From NCBI GenBank assembly GCA_964537685.1, contig CAZICM010000021.1:62001-126000 (forward strand): a stretch of DNA of 64,000 nt, in the 5' to 3' direction. This document shows positions 7,391 to 15,926 of the stretch, piece by piece (position 1 is the first letter of the stretch; each line of letters opens with the position of its first letter). The translations under genes were made by a program, and so were the position numbers. The notes beneath the pieces were generated by a model that was not told the DNA's origin, ran no database searches, and saw only the letters and a list, made by a program, of their open reading frames with translations. The DNA comes from CAZICM01 sp964537685. GTDB lineage: Bacteria > Myxococcota_A > Polyangia > Polyangiales > Polyangiaceae.

Positions 7391-8767
7391 CTATTGCCCT
7401 CCAGGCTCGTTCTGTTTGCGCTGTTCCAAGATATATTCGCGGATTAAGGGATGTATGTCATACCATTCTTTGCCATTGAGATAACATAGCACAACCCCGG
7501 TATCAAAAAAGCGCGATAGATCCGAGACTTGATCCAGCTTTTCAAGAACAGCTTTGTGGGTCTCATGAATGCGGGCCAGCCAGGCGATATCTTGCCGGGT
7601 GATCGCCGGCAGAATCTCCGATTGCATTCCATCAATGGCTCGCTGGGTGATTTCACGCGGTATGGGCAGGGTGTCGGTGCTCCTTAAAATCTCGGCAACA
7701 AGCCGCAACATGTCGCGCACATGGCCGCCCGAATGGTAAATCACTTCGTCCAAGCCCGAGTTCTCGTCGAAGATGGCCTTCAGGTTTCCTTGAGGACAGC
7801 GGCGTTCCAAGATCATTCGCATCGCATTCAAACCGTCTTTATGATCGGCGGAATGATCTTGGTGGTGAACTTTAATGGCTGGAAAGGTATGTATATTGCC
7901 CGTTCCATAATAGGTGCCCAGTTTTGGATAGCGGATTTTCAAATAGGGAGGCACCGTGTAGATGGTGTGGATGCCGGGGATTTGTAGCTTTTCATAATGC
8001 TGGGCAAAGATGTTTTCAATCGATGCCTGTACCGCCGAGGCTTCGTCGGTGTTGCCCCGGAACTGTTCCATGGAGTCGACGATAAGCACCAAGCCTTCGG
8101 CGTGCGGGTGTTTTTCATTGAAGGCTTTCTTGATATCGCGAAAGTAAGCATGCACATCGCGGGTGAAGGGAACGAGGTGTTCCTTGAGGTTGTCTTTAAT
8201 TTTATCGCGGAAGGAAGGGTTCCCTAAGAGATCGACCTTCAGGTTTCCAACGCCTGCTCCTTGCATTTGAACATGGGTTGTCGTTAGGAAGTGGCTAAAG
8301 CGTTCCCAATAGCCGGCGATGGCGGGGTTTTCACCGAGGAGTTCGGGGCCGGCCAGCGCATCGCCAAAGCCTCCGGCTATGCCCAATAAAAAATGAGAGA
8401 TATCAATGGGGCGGTGAACGCTGAAATATTGTCTTGCGTCGACGATAACAACATGGAAACCTGCTTTCCTGAGGTTGTGCCTCAGCCTGAGGAGTTCGGT
8501 GCTTTTGCCGGTGCCCCGGTAGCCCGCTAGCAGTTGAGTGCTGCCCTCGTCCCGGCACCAGGTGATTGTCTTTTCAAGGAGGCGCATCGGGTCTTGTTTG
8601 AAGGCACCGAGCGAGGGATCGTAAATCGGCACATAGAGGTGGGGCTCCGCATCGGGGTCGATGGGATGTTCATTGGTGAGTTGTCTGTAGAATGCTGCGG
8701 CGAGGCTTTCCTGTTCCGGTGTCACGCGCGCGACGCTAGTGCGTTTAGGTTCACGCCGCAAGACCAA
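7391..8767 (-). CDS. P-loop ATPase, partner of the NACHT protein
   Basis: A 458-residue soluble ATPase. Walker A GYRGTGKST lies near residues 83-91 and Walker B LVLIVDSME near 225-233. The C-terminal third contains HSGGHVRDMLRLV, typical of a lid or sensor-like segment of AAA/STAND ATPases, and ends with WYDIHPLIREYI, a winged-helix-like finish. I recall ATPases of this type next to large multidomain or TPR proteins in myxobacteria and cyanobacteria, where they are presumed to act as switches of conflict systems. The start appears to be TTG at 8767 without a clear ribosome-binding site; GTG at 8725 is an alternative. Spacing is 11 bases from the gene before and five to the NACHT gene after, so the three are surely co-transcribed. 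Confidence 0.82.
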   Translation of the reverse strand: MVLRREPKRTSVARVTPEQESLAAAFYRQLTNEHPIDPDAEPHLYVPIYDPSLGAFKQDPMRLLEKTITWCRDEGSTQLLAGYRGTGKSTELLRLRHNLRKAGFHVVIVDARQYFSVHRPIDISHFLLGIAGGFGDALAGPELLGENPAIAGYWERFSHFLTTTHVQMQGAGVGNLKVDLLGNPSFRDKIKDNLKEHLVPFTRDVHAYFRDIKKAFNEKHPHAEGLVLIVDSMEQFRGNTDEASAVQASIENIFAQHYEKLQIPGIHTIYTVPPYLKIRYPKLGTYYGTGNIHTFPAIKVHHQDHSADHKDGLNAMRMILERRCPQGNLKAIFDENSGLDEVIYHSGGHVRDMLRLVAEILRSTDTLPIPREITQRAIDGMQSEILPAITRQDIAWLARIHETHKAVLEKLDQVSDLSRFFDTGVVLCYLNGKEWYDIHPLIREYILEQRKQNEPGGQ

Positions 8768-8778
8768 AATTCAGCCGC

Positions 8779-9447
8779 TTAGCGATACGGTCCCCTGCCC
8801 TTTACCGCCGCATCCAAGGCATCGGCCAATTGTCCCGCCCGCTCTATGCCGTCCAAAAAATTTTGATCGTCCCGCGTCGGCGATACACCCATCGATTTGC
8901 CGCTTTCAAAGGCAATGCTGCCTCCATACCCGTCTAAACGCGATTTTAACTCGGTATCCGAAAAGGCTTCGCTTAATATCGTGAGCCCCTCGGCCGATAC
9001 AGGATAGTCGGTGTCTTCACGGAGTTGATACCGCTGATCCATGCTTTCTATCCCAAAGGAATGAGTCTTTATCCGCTCTTCGGGTATATAAATATGGTCG
9101 ATTGCTGAATCGGACTTGGGCTCTATCGCTATCCTCCCTTGTACATATTGACAGATGGCTAGAGGTTTAACATTCACCCGGGTATAGCGAAAATTGGAGA
9201 GCAAGGTGCCAAAGAGCGAGAAACTAAAGCAGCGTTTGTCCCGCGTGATCCTTACATTTAATATGATAGGATCTTCAACGTCATCCGGGAACATGGTGTA
9301 ATAGTCCCATTCAAGCCCATAACCCCGCGCCGCGCAGGGTTGGATGAGCCGGCCGACTTCTATCCTCAGTCTCAGGACGATGTAGAGTGTGTAGAGGAGG
9401 TATAGCGCCGGAAGCCCCAGCACGAGTGCGATGATCCATTTCCCCAT
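8779..9447 (-). CDS. Membrane-anchored protein of unknown function, first gene of the NACHT cassette
   Basis: A 222-residue protein with one N-terminal membrane segment (about residues 4-28, WIIALVLGLPALYLLYTLYI), then a soluble domain of about 190 residues without a motif I know. No signal-peptidase site is evident, so it is probably anchored to the inner membrane. The topology of the soluble part (cytoplasmic or periplasmic) cannot be fixed. It is the first gene of a tight operon with the P-loop ATPase and the NACHT-WD40 protein. By analogy with other conflict systems it could be a membrane-disrupting effector, an anchor, or a sensor at the envelope; this is inference from position only. 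Confidence 0.72.
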   Translation of the reverse strand: MGKWIIALVLGLPALYLLYTLYIVLRLRIEVGRLIQPCAARGYGLEWDYYTMFPDDVEDPIILNVRITRDKRCFSFSLFGTLLSNFRYTRVNVKPLAICQYVQGRIAIEPKSDSAIDHIYIPEERIKTHSFGIESMDQRYQLREDTDYPVSAEGLTILSEAFSDTELKSRLDGYGGSIAFESGKSMGVSPTRDDQNFLDGIERAGQLADALDAAVKGRGPYR

Positions 9448-9471
9448 GGTGTAACGCGATGTTGCCCGATG

Positions 9472-9493
9472 TTTTGCCGCTTGCCAAGCAAAA
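9472..9493. promoter_or_regulatory. Inverted repeat between NACHT cassette and GH9 gene
   Basis: TTTTGC (9472-9477) and GCAAAA (9488-9493) form an inverted repeat that overlaps a perfect 11-bp palindrome GCTTGCCAAGC (9479-9489). It lies in the 131-bp intergenic region between two divergent transcription units, 25 bases from the start of the membrane protein gene. This is a good position for an operator, but no regulator can be named. Confidence 0.35.
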
Positions 9494-9578
9494 AATGATC
9501 GCGTTCGTCCGGGTGAATGAAAAAAAAGATTTGCATGTGTGGGCGGGTTGGATTACAGTTATAGCAAAGGAGATGTCT

Positions 9579-11624
9579 ATGCCTTATCACCGATTTTTTC
9601 AGTCTGCTCTCGCCCTCGTTGCGCTCACGGCAGTTGCCTGCGGCGAAGGGAATATCGATCAACCTTCGGATAATTCTGCGCAAAATCAGGGCTCTTCATC
9701 GGGTACGCCGGATACACCGGGGACAAGTAGCGGTAATCCTACACAGCCACAAGGTCCTGGTGTGTTTACAGGGACACCGGCCGCTCCCATGAGCAAATAT
9801 ATTGTGGTCGATCAGTTTGGCTATATGGCGGGCGATGAGAAAATCGCCGTGATTCGCGATCCTCAATCGGGTTTTGATGGTGGCGAGTCTTTTGCGCCGG
9901 GAGCCAATTATGCGCTTGTGAATGCCGAGACCGATGAGAAGGTGTTTTCAGGCGCGCCCACGCCTTGGAATGGAGGTGCCGAGGATGGACCTTCGGGCGA
10001 TAGAGCCTTTTGGTTTGATTTTTCGAGCATTTCGGCGCCGGGTTGGTACTATGTGCTCGATGCCGATCAGGGGCTCCGGTCCGATGTGTTTAGGATTGGG
10101 GATAATGTGTACCGCGATGTGCTGAAGCATGCGGTGAGAACTTTTTTCTATCAGCGGGCGGGTCAGGAGAAGGCGGCGAAGTTTGCCGGGGATGCCTGGG
10201 CCGATGGTGCAAGTCATGTGGGGCCTCTGCAGGACCACAATTGCAGGCTGTTTAGTGCGCCCAACGATGCCAGTACCGAGAAGGATTTGTCGGGTGGTTG
10301 GTATGATGCGGGCGATTACAATAAATATACCAATTGGCATGCGTCGTATGTAGTGGGATTGTTAAAAGCTTATGCCGAGAGGCCCGCTATATGGGGCGAT
10401 GATTACAATATTCCGGAGTCGGGCAATGGTATCGCCGATGTGCTCGATGAGGTGAAGTGGGGAATGGATTGGCTGGTTCGCATGCAAAACGCCGATGGTT
10501 CGGTGCTGAGCATTGTGGGCGAAGCCATGGCGAGTCCTCCTTCGGCGGCCAAGGGTCAAAGTTTTTATGGTCCGGCCAATACCTCGGCGACGCTGAGCAC
10601 GGCGGCGGCTTTTGCGCTGGGTTCGACGGTATTCCGTTCGGTGGGTACGCCTGAGATGAATGCTTATGCGGATGCGCTGTTAAAGCGGGCGCAGGATGCG
10701 TGGGCTTGGGCGGAGGCTCATCCCAATGTGCTGTTCTATAACAATGATTGGAATTATGGGTCTCAGGGGCTCGGCGCGGGTCAGCAGGAAACCGATGATT
10801 ATGGGCGTTTGATTAAGCGCCTGGAGGCAGCGGTTTATCTGTTTGAGGCGACGGGGACGGCGGTTTATCGCAATGCCTTCGATGCTCAATATTCTCAGGT
10901 GCATTTGATGCAGTGGTCTTATGCTTATCCCTTTGAATTGGTTGCCCAGGAAGTGCTTCTTCACTATGCCAAGCTTCAAGGGGCGACCCAAGGCGTGGCG
11001 GACAATATTAAAAACACCTATCGCCAGGCGATAGCCAGCGGAGAGAATTTAGGCGCGCACCAAAGCAATGCCGATCCTTATCTTGGATTCTTGCAGGACT
11101 ATGTGTGGGGAAGCAATGCGGTAAAGGCCAATCAAGGTTTGATGTTCCGCGATATCACAACATATCAGCTCGATGCATCATTGGAGGGAGAGGCGAAGCG
11201 GGCGGCCGGGCGTTATATTCACTATCTGCACGGGGTAAATCCGCTGGGGATGGTGTATCTATCGAATATGGCCACGGCGGGTGCCACGACTTCGGTGACG
11301 GCGTTTTATCATGGGTGGTTTACGCATGGAAGCGAGCTATGGGGCGAGGTGGGAACGTCTACGCATGGTCCAGCGCCGGGCTTTTTGGTGGGCGGGCCGA
11401 ATCCTTCCTACAATTGGGATGGCTGTTGTCCCAATAACTGCGGCAGCGCACAAAACAATGCGATTTGCACATCCATGTCTATCGAACCGCCCCGCAATCA
11501 GCCGCCGCTCAAGGCGTTTAAGAGTTTTAATACGAGCTGGCCGCTGAATTCGTGGGAGGTGACTGAGAATAGCAATGGATATCAGGTGCCCTATATCCGT
11601 TTGCTGTCCTGGTTTGTGGATTGA
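9579..11624 (+). CDS. Glycoside hydrolase family 9 (cellulase-like) lipoprotein
   Basis: A 681-residue secreted enzyme, probably an endo- or exo-beta-1,4-glucanase acting on cellulose or related beta-glucans. The ATG at 9579 is preferred because AAAGGAG lies at a good distance and a lipoprotein signal follows (lipobox TAVAC). A Ser/Gly/Thr/Pro linker (about 25-65) leads to an Ig-like CelD_N domain (about 75-170) and the GH9 catalytic domain. The catalytic-base region reads GGWYDAGDYNKYTN near residue 245, and the acid is most likely Glu663 in WEVTENS close to the C-terminus. A short Cys-rich insertion (GCCPNNCGSAQNNAIC) comes before it. It is a single gene divergent from the NACHT cassette. 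The lipid anchor suggests cell-surface polysaccharide breakdown. Confidence 0.88.
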   Translation: MPYHRFFQSALALVALTAVACGEGNIDQPSDNSAQNQGSSSGTPDTPGTSSGNPTQPQGPGVFTGTPAAPMSKYIVVDQFGYMAGDEKIAVIRDPQSGFDGGESFAPGANYALVNAETDEKVFSGAPTPWNGGAEDGPSGDRAFWFDFSSISAPGWYYVLDADQGLRSDVFRIGDNVYRDVLKHAVRTFFYQRAGQEKAAKFAGDAWADGASHVGPLQDHNCRLFSAPNDASTEKDLSGGWYDAGDYNKYTNWHASYVVGLLKAYAERPAIWGDDYNIPESGNGIADVLDEVKWGMDWLVRMQNADGSVLSIVGEAMASPPSAAKGQSFYGPANTSATLSTAAAFALGSTVFRSVGTPEMNAYADALLKRAQDAWAWAEAHPNVLFYNNDWNYGSQGLGAGQQETDDYGRLIKRLEAAVYLFEATGTAVYRNAFDAQYSQVHLMQWSYAYPFELVAQEVLLHYAKLQGATQGVADNIKNTYRQAIASGENLGAHQSNADPYLGFLQDYVWGSNAVKANQGLMFRDITTYQLDASLEGEAKRAAGRYIHYLHGVNPLGMVYLSNMATAGATTSVTAFYHGWFTHGSELWGEVGTSTHGPAPGFLVGGPNPSYNWDGCCPNNCGSAQNNAICTSMSIEPPRNQPPLKAFKSFNTSWPLNSWEVTENSNGYQVPYIRLLSWFVD

Positions 11625-11900
11625 GATATCCTTGTGCATCGAATGCGATGGGGGCTAAGTGGTTCCCATGGCTCCCCTCAAGTCATCGCTGTTGACGCAT
11701 CACAGCATGCTCCCCCGCCAAAATCCTCCATCCAATAAATGAAACAACAAGCGCATAATTCGGCTTGACGCCTCTGCGCGCTTCGGCGAACGTGCCGCCG
11801 CGTCTTGAACCAGGCGCGAATCGCTCGAAAGGGCTTGTTTTAAAGCCTTTTGCGCTCGCCCGCCTCGTGCCGCGGAACTGCATTTCCACACCGGAGACTC

Positions 11901-13130
11901 ATGCTCATGTCTATCGTTCTACAATCCTTGGGCCTATCGCTGGTAATTGCTCTTACGCTCAGCGGATGCGGAAAAAAAGAAGAGCCCATGGCTACGTCCA
12001 GCTCGGCATCCGCGCAGGGGTCAAGCTCGGTATCCAAACCCGTCGCCAGTGCCGCGCCTGTGAGTCAGGCGCTCGAGGGGGAAGTGAATATTATTGCTTG
12101 GCCGGGCTATATCGAAAGGGGCGAGAGCGATAAAAAATATGATTGGGTGTCGGAATTTGAAAAGAATACTTCTTGTAAAGTTAAGGTAAAAACGGCTGGT
12201 AATTCCGATGAAATGGTCTCGCTGATGAATCAGGGAGGCTACGATCTGGTGACGGCTTCCGGTGATGCTTCGCTTCGTTTGGTGGCTGGGGCTAAAGTGC
12301 AGCCTATAGATATCTCCCGCGTTAAATCTTATTCCAGCGTCGATCCGCGATTGCAGAATGCTCCTTGGCATACCGTCGATGGTAAGCATTATGGGGTGCC
12401 TTATCAGTGGGGGCCCAATGTGCTGATGTACAATACCAAGGTATTTAAGGAGCCGCCCACCAGTTGGAGCGTTGTCTTTGAGGAGGGCAATTTGCCCGAT
12501 GGCAAGCCGAATAAAGGCCGTATTCAAGCCTTTGACGGCCCTATCTATATCGCCGACGCCGCCCTTTATCTAAAGACCAAAAATCCCGAGCTGGGTATTG
12601 TCGATCCTTATGCGCTAAACGAAAAGCAATATGCCGCCGTGCTTGATTTGCTGCGAAAACAGCGGAAGCTGGTTCATCGCTATTGGCATGATGCCACCGT
12701 TCAGATGAGCGATTTCAAGAACGAGGGCGTGGTGGCCTCGGGGACATGGCCCTATCAGGTGAATGGTCTGCTGCTCGAGAAACAGCCGGTTGCCTCGGTA
12801 ATTCCAGCGGAAGGCGCCACGGGCTGGGCCGATACAACCATGATGCATGCCGATGCCAAGCATCCGAATTGTGCCTATGCTTGGATGGAGTGGTCGATTA
12901 GCGTCAAGGTTCAGGGGGATGTGGCGGCATGGTTTGGCTCTTTGCCGGCGGTGCCCGCGGCTTGTAACAACAATGCCTTGCTGGGCGCCGAAGGCTGTAA
13001 AACCAATGGAATGGATAAGTTTGACAAGCTTCAGTTCTGGCGCACGCCCACGGCGAAATGCGCCGATCCGGCGGGCTGTGTTCCCTATAGCCGCTGGACC
13101 CAAGACTATATCGCTATCATGGGCAGTTAA
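11901..13130 (+). CDS. ydcS: Polyamine-type ABC transporter substrate-binding lipoprotein
   Basis: A 409-residue extracytoplasmic solute-binding protein of the PotD/YdcS type. The start is at ATG 11901 or 11907 (GGAG at 11893), followed by a lipoprotein signal with lipobox LSGC and a Ser/Ala linker. The mature part starts with GEVNIIAWPGYIERG, the usual beginning of spermidine/putrescine-binding proteins, and has the GVPYQWGPNVLMYNT segment of this fold. It is the first gene of a five-gene operon whose order (binding protein, ATPase, two permeases, aldehyde dehydrogenase) equals E. coli ydcS-T-U-V-W. It should deliver a polyamine, most likely putrescine, to the permease in the inner membrane. 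The exact substrate is inferred from the operon. Confidence 0.88.
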   Translation: MLMSIVLQSLGLSLVIALTLSGCGKKEEPMATSSSASAQGSSSVSKPVASAAPVSQALEGEVNIIAWPGYIERGESDKKYDWVSEFEKNTSCKVKVKTAGNSDEMVSLMNQGGYDLVTASGDASLRLVAGAKVQPIDISRVKSYSSVDPRLQNAPWHTVDGKHYGVPYQWGPNVLMYNTKVFKEPPTSWSVVFEEGNLPDGKPNKGRIQAFDGPIYIADAALYLKTKNPELGIVDPYALNEKQYAAVLDLLRKQRKLVHRYWHDATVQMSDFKNEGVVASGTWPYQVNGLLLEKQPVASVIPAEGATGWADTTMMHADAKHPNCAYAWMEWSISVKVQGDVAAWFGSLPAVPAACNNNALLGAEGCKTNGMDKFDKLQFWRTPTAKCADPAGCVPYSRWTQDYIAIMGS

Positions 13131-13136
13131 GATCCT

Positions 13137-14165
13137 GTGAGCACGGCCGTCGAATTTAAGAATATTTCCCGGGTGTATGGCGATATCAAGGCCGTGGACA
13201 GCGTGTCCATGGCCATTGGGGAGGGGGAATTCTTCTCCATGCTCGGGCCTTCCGGTTCGGGGAAGACGACCTGTCTGCGCCTTATTGCGGGTTTTGAGCA
13301 GCCCAGCCGGGGCTCCATTCTTCTCCATGGCAAGGAGGCGGCCGGGGTTCCGCCCTTTTTGCGCGATGTGAACACCGTTTTTCAGGACTATGCCCTCTTT
13401 CCGCATATGAATGTGCGGGATAATGTGGCCTATGGTCTGATGGTCAGGGGCGTTTCAAAGCGGGAGCGTTATGCGAGCACAGAAGAAGCCCTGGCGATGG
13501 TGGCGCTGCACGGTTATGGAGATCGCAAACCATCGCAGCTTTCCGGGGGTCAGCGTCAGCGTGTGGCGCTGGCCCGCGCGCTGATTAACCGTCCCCGGGT
13601 GCTTTTATTGGATGAACCGCTGGGCGCGCTCGACCTAAAACTGCGCGAACAAATGCAGGGCGAGCTAAAATCGCTTCAGCGTAAACTTGGCATCACCTTT
13701 GTCTATGTGACCCACGACCAGAGCGAGGCGCTGTCGATGTCCGATCGCGTGGCTGTGTTTCACAAAGGGCACATCGAGCAGGTGGACACCCCCCGCAATC
13801 TATATACGCGCCCCGCGACGGTCTTTGTGGCCAACTTTGTCGGCACTTCCAATGTTATCGAGGGCGAACGCGCCCAAGCTCTAAGCGGGCAAGCCCAGGC
13901 GTTCTCGATCCGTCCTGAAAATATCATTCTTGGGCCCAAGGCATTGGATGCGCCCGACATGGTTCAGGTGTATGGAATCGTCAAGGATGTGCGCTACCAC
14001 GGCGCCACCAGCGGCGTGGATCTCAACCTGGAGGATGGAGGCCGCCTGGTGGTGAATATCAGCAATGGGGGCGAGAGCGATGCCTCAATACCAGCGCTGG
14101 GCGAGCGTATTTGCGCATCGTGGAGACGGCAGGCCATGGTGTTCTTGAAAGAGAGCGCCGAATGA
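13137..14165 (+). CDS. ydcT: Polyamine-type ABC transporter ATP-binding subunit
   Basis: A 342-residue ABC ATPase of the PotA/YdcT type, starting at GTG 13137, six bases after the binding-protein gene. Walker A GPSGSGKT is at residues 37-44; the signature LSGGQRQR, Walker B LLLDEP and the H-loop VTHDQSEA follow in order. The C-terminal part (about 240-342) is a TOBE-type regulatory domain (FSIRPENI). It powers import by the two permeases encoded next. Its stop codon overlaps the next start codon by ATGA, indicating translational coupling. Confidence 0.93.
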   Translation: MSTAVEFKNISRVYGDIKAVDSVSMAIGEGEFFSMLGPSGSGKTTCLRLIAGFEQPSRGSILLHGKEAAGVPPFLRDVNTVFQDYALFPHMNVRDNVAYGLMVRGVSKRERYASTEEALAMVALHGYGDRKPSQLSGGQRQRVALARALINRPRVLLLDEPLGALDLKLREQMQGELKSLQRKLGITFVYVTHDQSEALSMSDRVAVFHKGHIEQVDTPRNLYTRPATVFVANFVGTSNVIEGERAQALSGQAQAFSIRPENIILGPKALDAPDMVQVYGIVKDVRYHGATSGVDLNLEDGGRLVVNISNGGESDASIPALGERICASWRRQAMVFLKESAE

Positions 14166-15097
14166 GCGCCAATTCCCTTTATCTACGCACGCCTTTGCGC
14201 GCTTTGGCCACGCTGTTCCATGGGCGCCGGGGGTTGTTGTTGGCGATTTTGCTTGGCCCTCCCCTTGTTTGGTTCTGCATGATCTATTTAGGGTCCCTCT
14301 TGGCTTTGCTTTGGCAAGGACTCTACGGCTTTGACGACTTCTCCATGAGCGTGGTGCCCGAGCTCACGCTGCACAATTACGCGCAGATCTTCGCCAAGGA
14401 AAACCTCGATATTGTGCTGCGCACGCTCTTGATGGCCCTGTTCGTAACGGCGGCCTCCGTGTTTATCGCCTTTCCAATCGCCTATTATATGGCCCGTCAC
14501 GCCCGCCGAAAGGCCAAGGCTTTATTCTATGTCGGCGTCATGCTCCCGATGTGGGCCAGTTATATTATCAAAGCCTACAGTTGGACGGTGATTCTGGCCA
14601 AGGGGGGAATTGTCTTTTGGATATTTGGCCAATTGGGGCTCACCTGGTTTTTGGAAGCTCTCTTGGAGATGCCCTATATCGGCGGGTCCACGCTATCCAC
14701 CTCCAATGCGGGCCGTTTTATGGTGTTCACCTATATGTGGCTGCCCTTTATGGTGCTGCCCATTCAGGCGGCCCTGGAGCGTGTCCCTCCCAATCTGCTT
14801 CAGGCTTCTCAAGATCTGGGCGCCCGCTCCCTTCAAACATTTAGATACATCATTTTGCCCCTGGCTCTCCCGGGCGTTGTAGCGGGCTCGATTTTTACCT
14901 TCTCCCTTACCCTTGGGGACTATATTATCCCGACTTTAATAGGCCCTCCAGGCTTGTTCATCGGCACTTATGTCTATGTGCAGCAAGGCGCCGTAGGCAA
15001 TATCCCAATGGCGGCGGCTTTTACCCTTGTGCCCATTGGGCTTATCGCCCTGTATCTAAGCGCGGCCAAACGTCTGGGGGCTTTCGATGCACTCTGA
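14162..15097 (+). CDS. ydcU: Polyamine-type ABC transporter permease (PotB/YdcU type)
   Basis: A 311-residue inner-membrane protein with about six hydrophobic segments. I take the ATG at 14162, which overlaps the stop of the ATPase gene (ATGA), rather than an upstream in-frame start inside that gene. The permease EAA loop that contacts the ATPase is visible as ASQDLGARSLQTFRYIILPL near the C-terminal third. The extended N-terminus before the first membrane segment and the GPP motif fit PotB-like subunits. It forms a heterodimer with the product of the next gene, whose start lies 11 bases inside this one. Confidence 0.92.
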   Translation: MSANSLYLRTPLRALATLFHGRRGLLLAILLGPPLVWFCMIYLGSLLALLWQGLYGFDDFSMSVVPELTLHNYAQIFAKENLDIVLRTLLMALFVTAASVFIAFPIAYYMARHARRKAKALFYVGVMLPMWASYIIKAYSWTVILAKGGIVFWIFGQLGLTWFLEALLEMPYIGGSTLSTSNAGRFMVFTYMWLPFMVLPIQAALERVPPNLLQASQDLGARSLQTFRYIILPLALPGVVAGSIFTFSLTLGDYIIPTLIGPPGLFIGTYVYVQQGAVGNIPMAAAFTLVPIGLIALYLSAAKRLGAFDAL

Positions 15098-15911
15098 TTC
15101 CTCGCATTCAAACGAAGGCGCGGGCCTTGGACTTAAGCTTGCCGCCTGGGCCGGCCTTATTTTTATGCACGCCCCCATCTTGATCATCTTCCTCTATGCT
15201 TTTAACACCGAAAGCAGCGCGTTTAGCTTTCCGCTTCAAGGCTTTACCCTCAAATGGTTTGGCGAAGCCTGGGCGCGCGACGACCTGAAACAGGCTATTC
15301 TTCTTTCCCTCCAGGTCGCCGCCTTCTCAACGCTGATGGCCATGGTCTTGGGCACGCTGGCTGCGGGCGCCCTCTATCGCCCGGCCTTTTTTGGCAAAGA
15401 GGGCATATCCATGCTCTTTATCCTACCCCTTGCCCTACCCGGCATTATCACGGGCATTGCCCTTCTATCCTCCTTTAAAATGCTCGGGCTTTCGCCGAGC
15501 GCTCTCACCATTGTTATTGGCCATGCCACCTTCTGCATTGTGGTCATCTACAACAACGCCATTGCCCGCCTTCGGCGCCTCTCGGCTTCGCTGATCGAGG
15601 CATCGATGGATCTGGGCGCGGACCCATTGCAGACATTTCGCTATGTGATTCTTCCCAATCTGGCCACGGCTCTACTTGCAGGTGGCATGCTTTCCTTTGC
15701 TCTCAGCTTTGACGAAATTATCGTCACAACCTTTACGGCTGGTACCGAGCGAACGCTTCCCATTTGGCTACTCAACCAATTGAGCAAACCTCGGGACACG
15801 CCCATCACCAATGTGGTCGCGATGATGGTCATGCTAGTGACCATGCCACCCATCCTCGGCGCATACTATTTAACCCGTGACACCGACACGGTCGCGGGCT
15901 CTGGAAAATAA
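15087..15911 (+). CDS. ydcV: Polyamine-type ABC transporter permease (PotC/YdcV type)
   Basis: A 274-residue inner-membrane permease with six predicted membrane segments. The EAA loop reads EASMDLGADPLQTFRYVILP. The ATG at 15087 overlaps the end of the first permease gene by 11 bases. The FNTESSAFSFPLQGFTLKWF segment after the first membrane helix is typical for PotC-like proteins. Together with 14162-15097 it forms the translocation channel of the importer. Confidence 0.92.
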   Translation: MHSDSSHSNEGAGLGLKLAAWAGLIFMHAPILIIFLYAFNTESSAFSFPLQGFTLKWFGEAWARDDLKQAILLSLQVAAFSTLMAMVLGTLAAGALYRPAFFGKEGISMLFILPLALPGIITGIALLSSFKMLGLSPSALTIVIGHATFCIVVIYNNAIARLRRLSASLIEASMDLGADPLQTFRYVILPNLATALLAGGMLSFALSFDEIIVTTFTAGTERTLPIWLLNQLSKPRDTPITNVVAMMVMLVTMPPILGAYYLTRDTDTVAGSGK

Positions 15912-15926
15912 AAAAGGGAGATCAGA

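Noticed and set aside
11683..11889. Minus-strand ORF of 68 codons upstream of the polyamine operon
   Set aside because: Arg-rich composition and no start signal; lies in the leader region of the operon.
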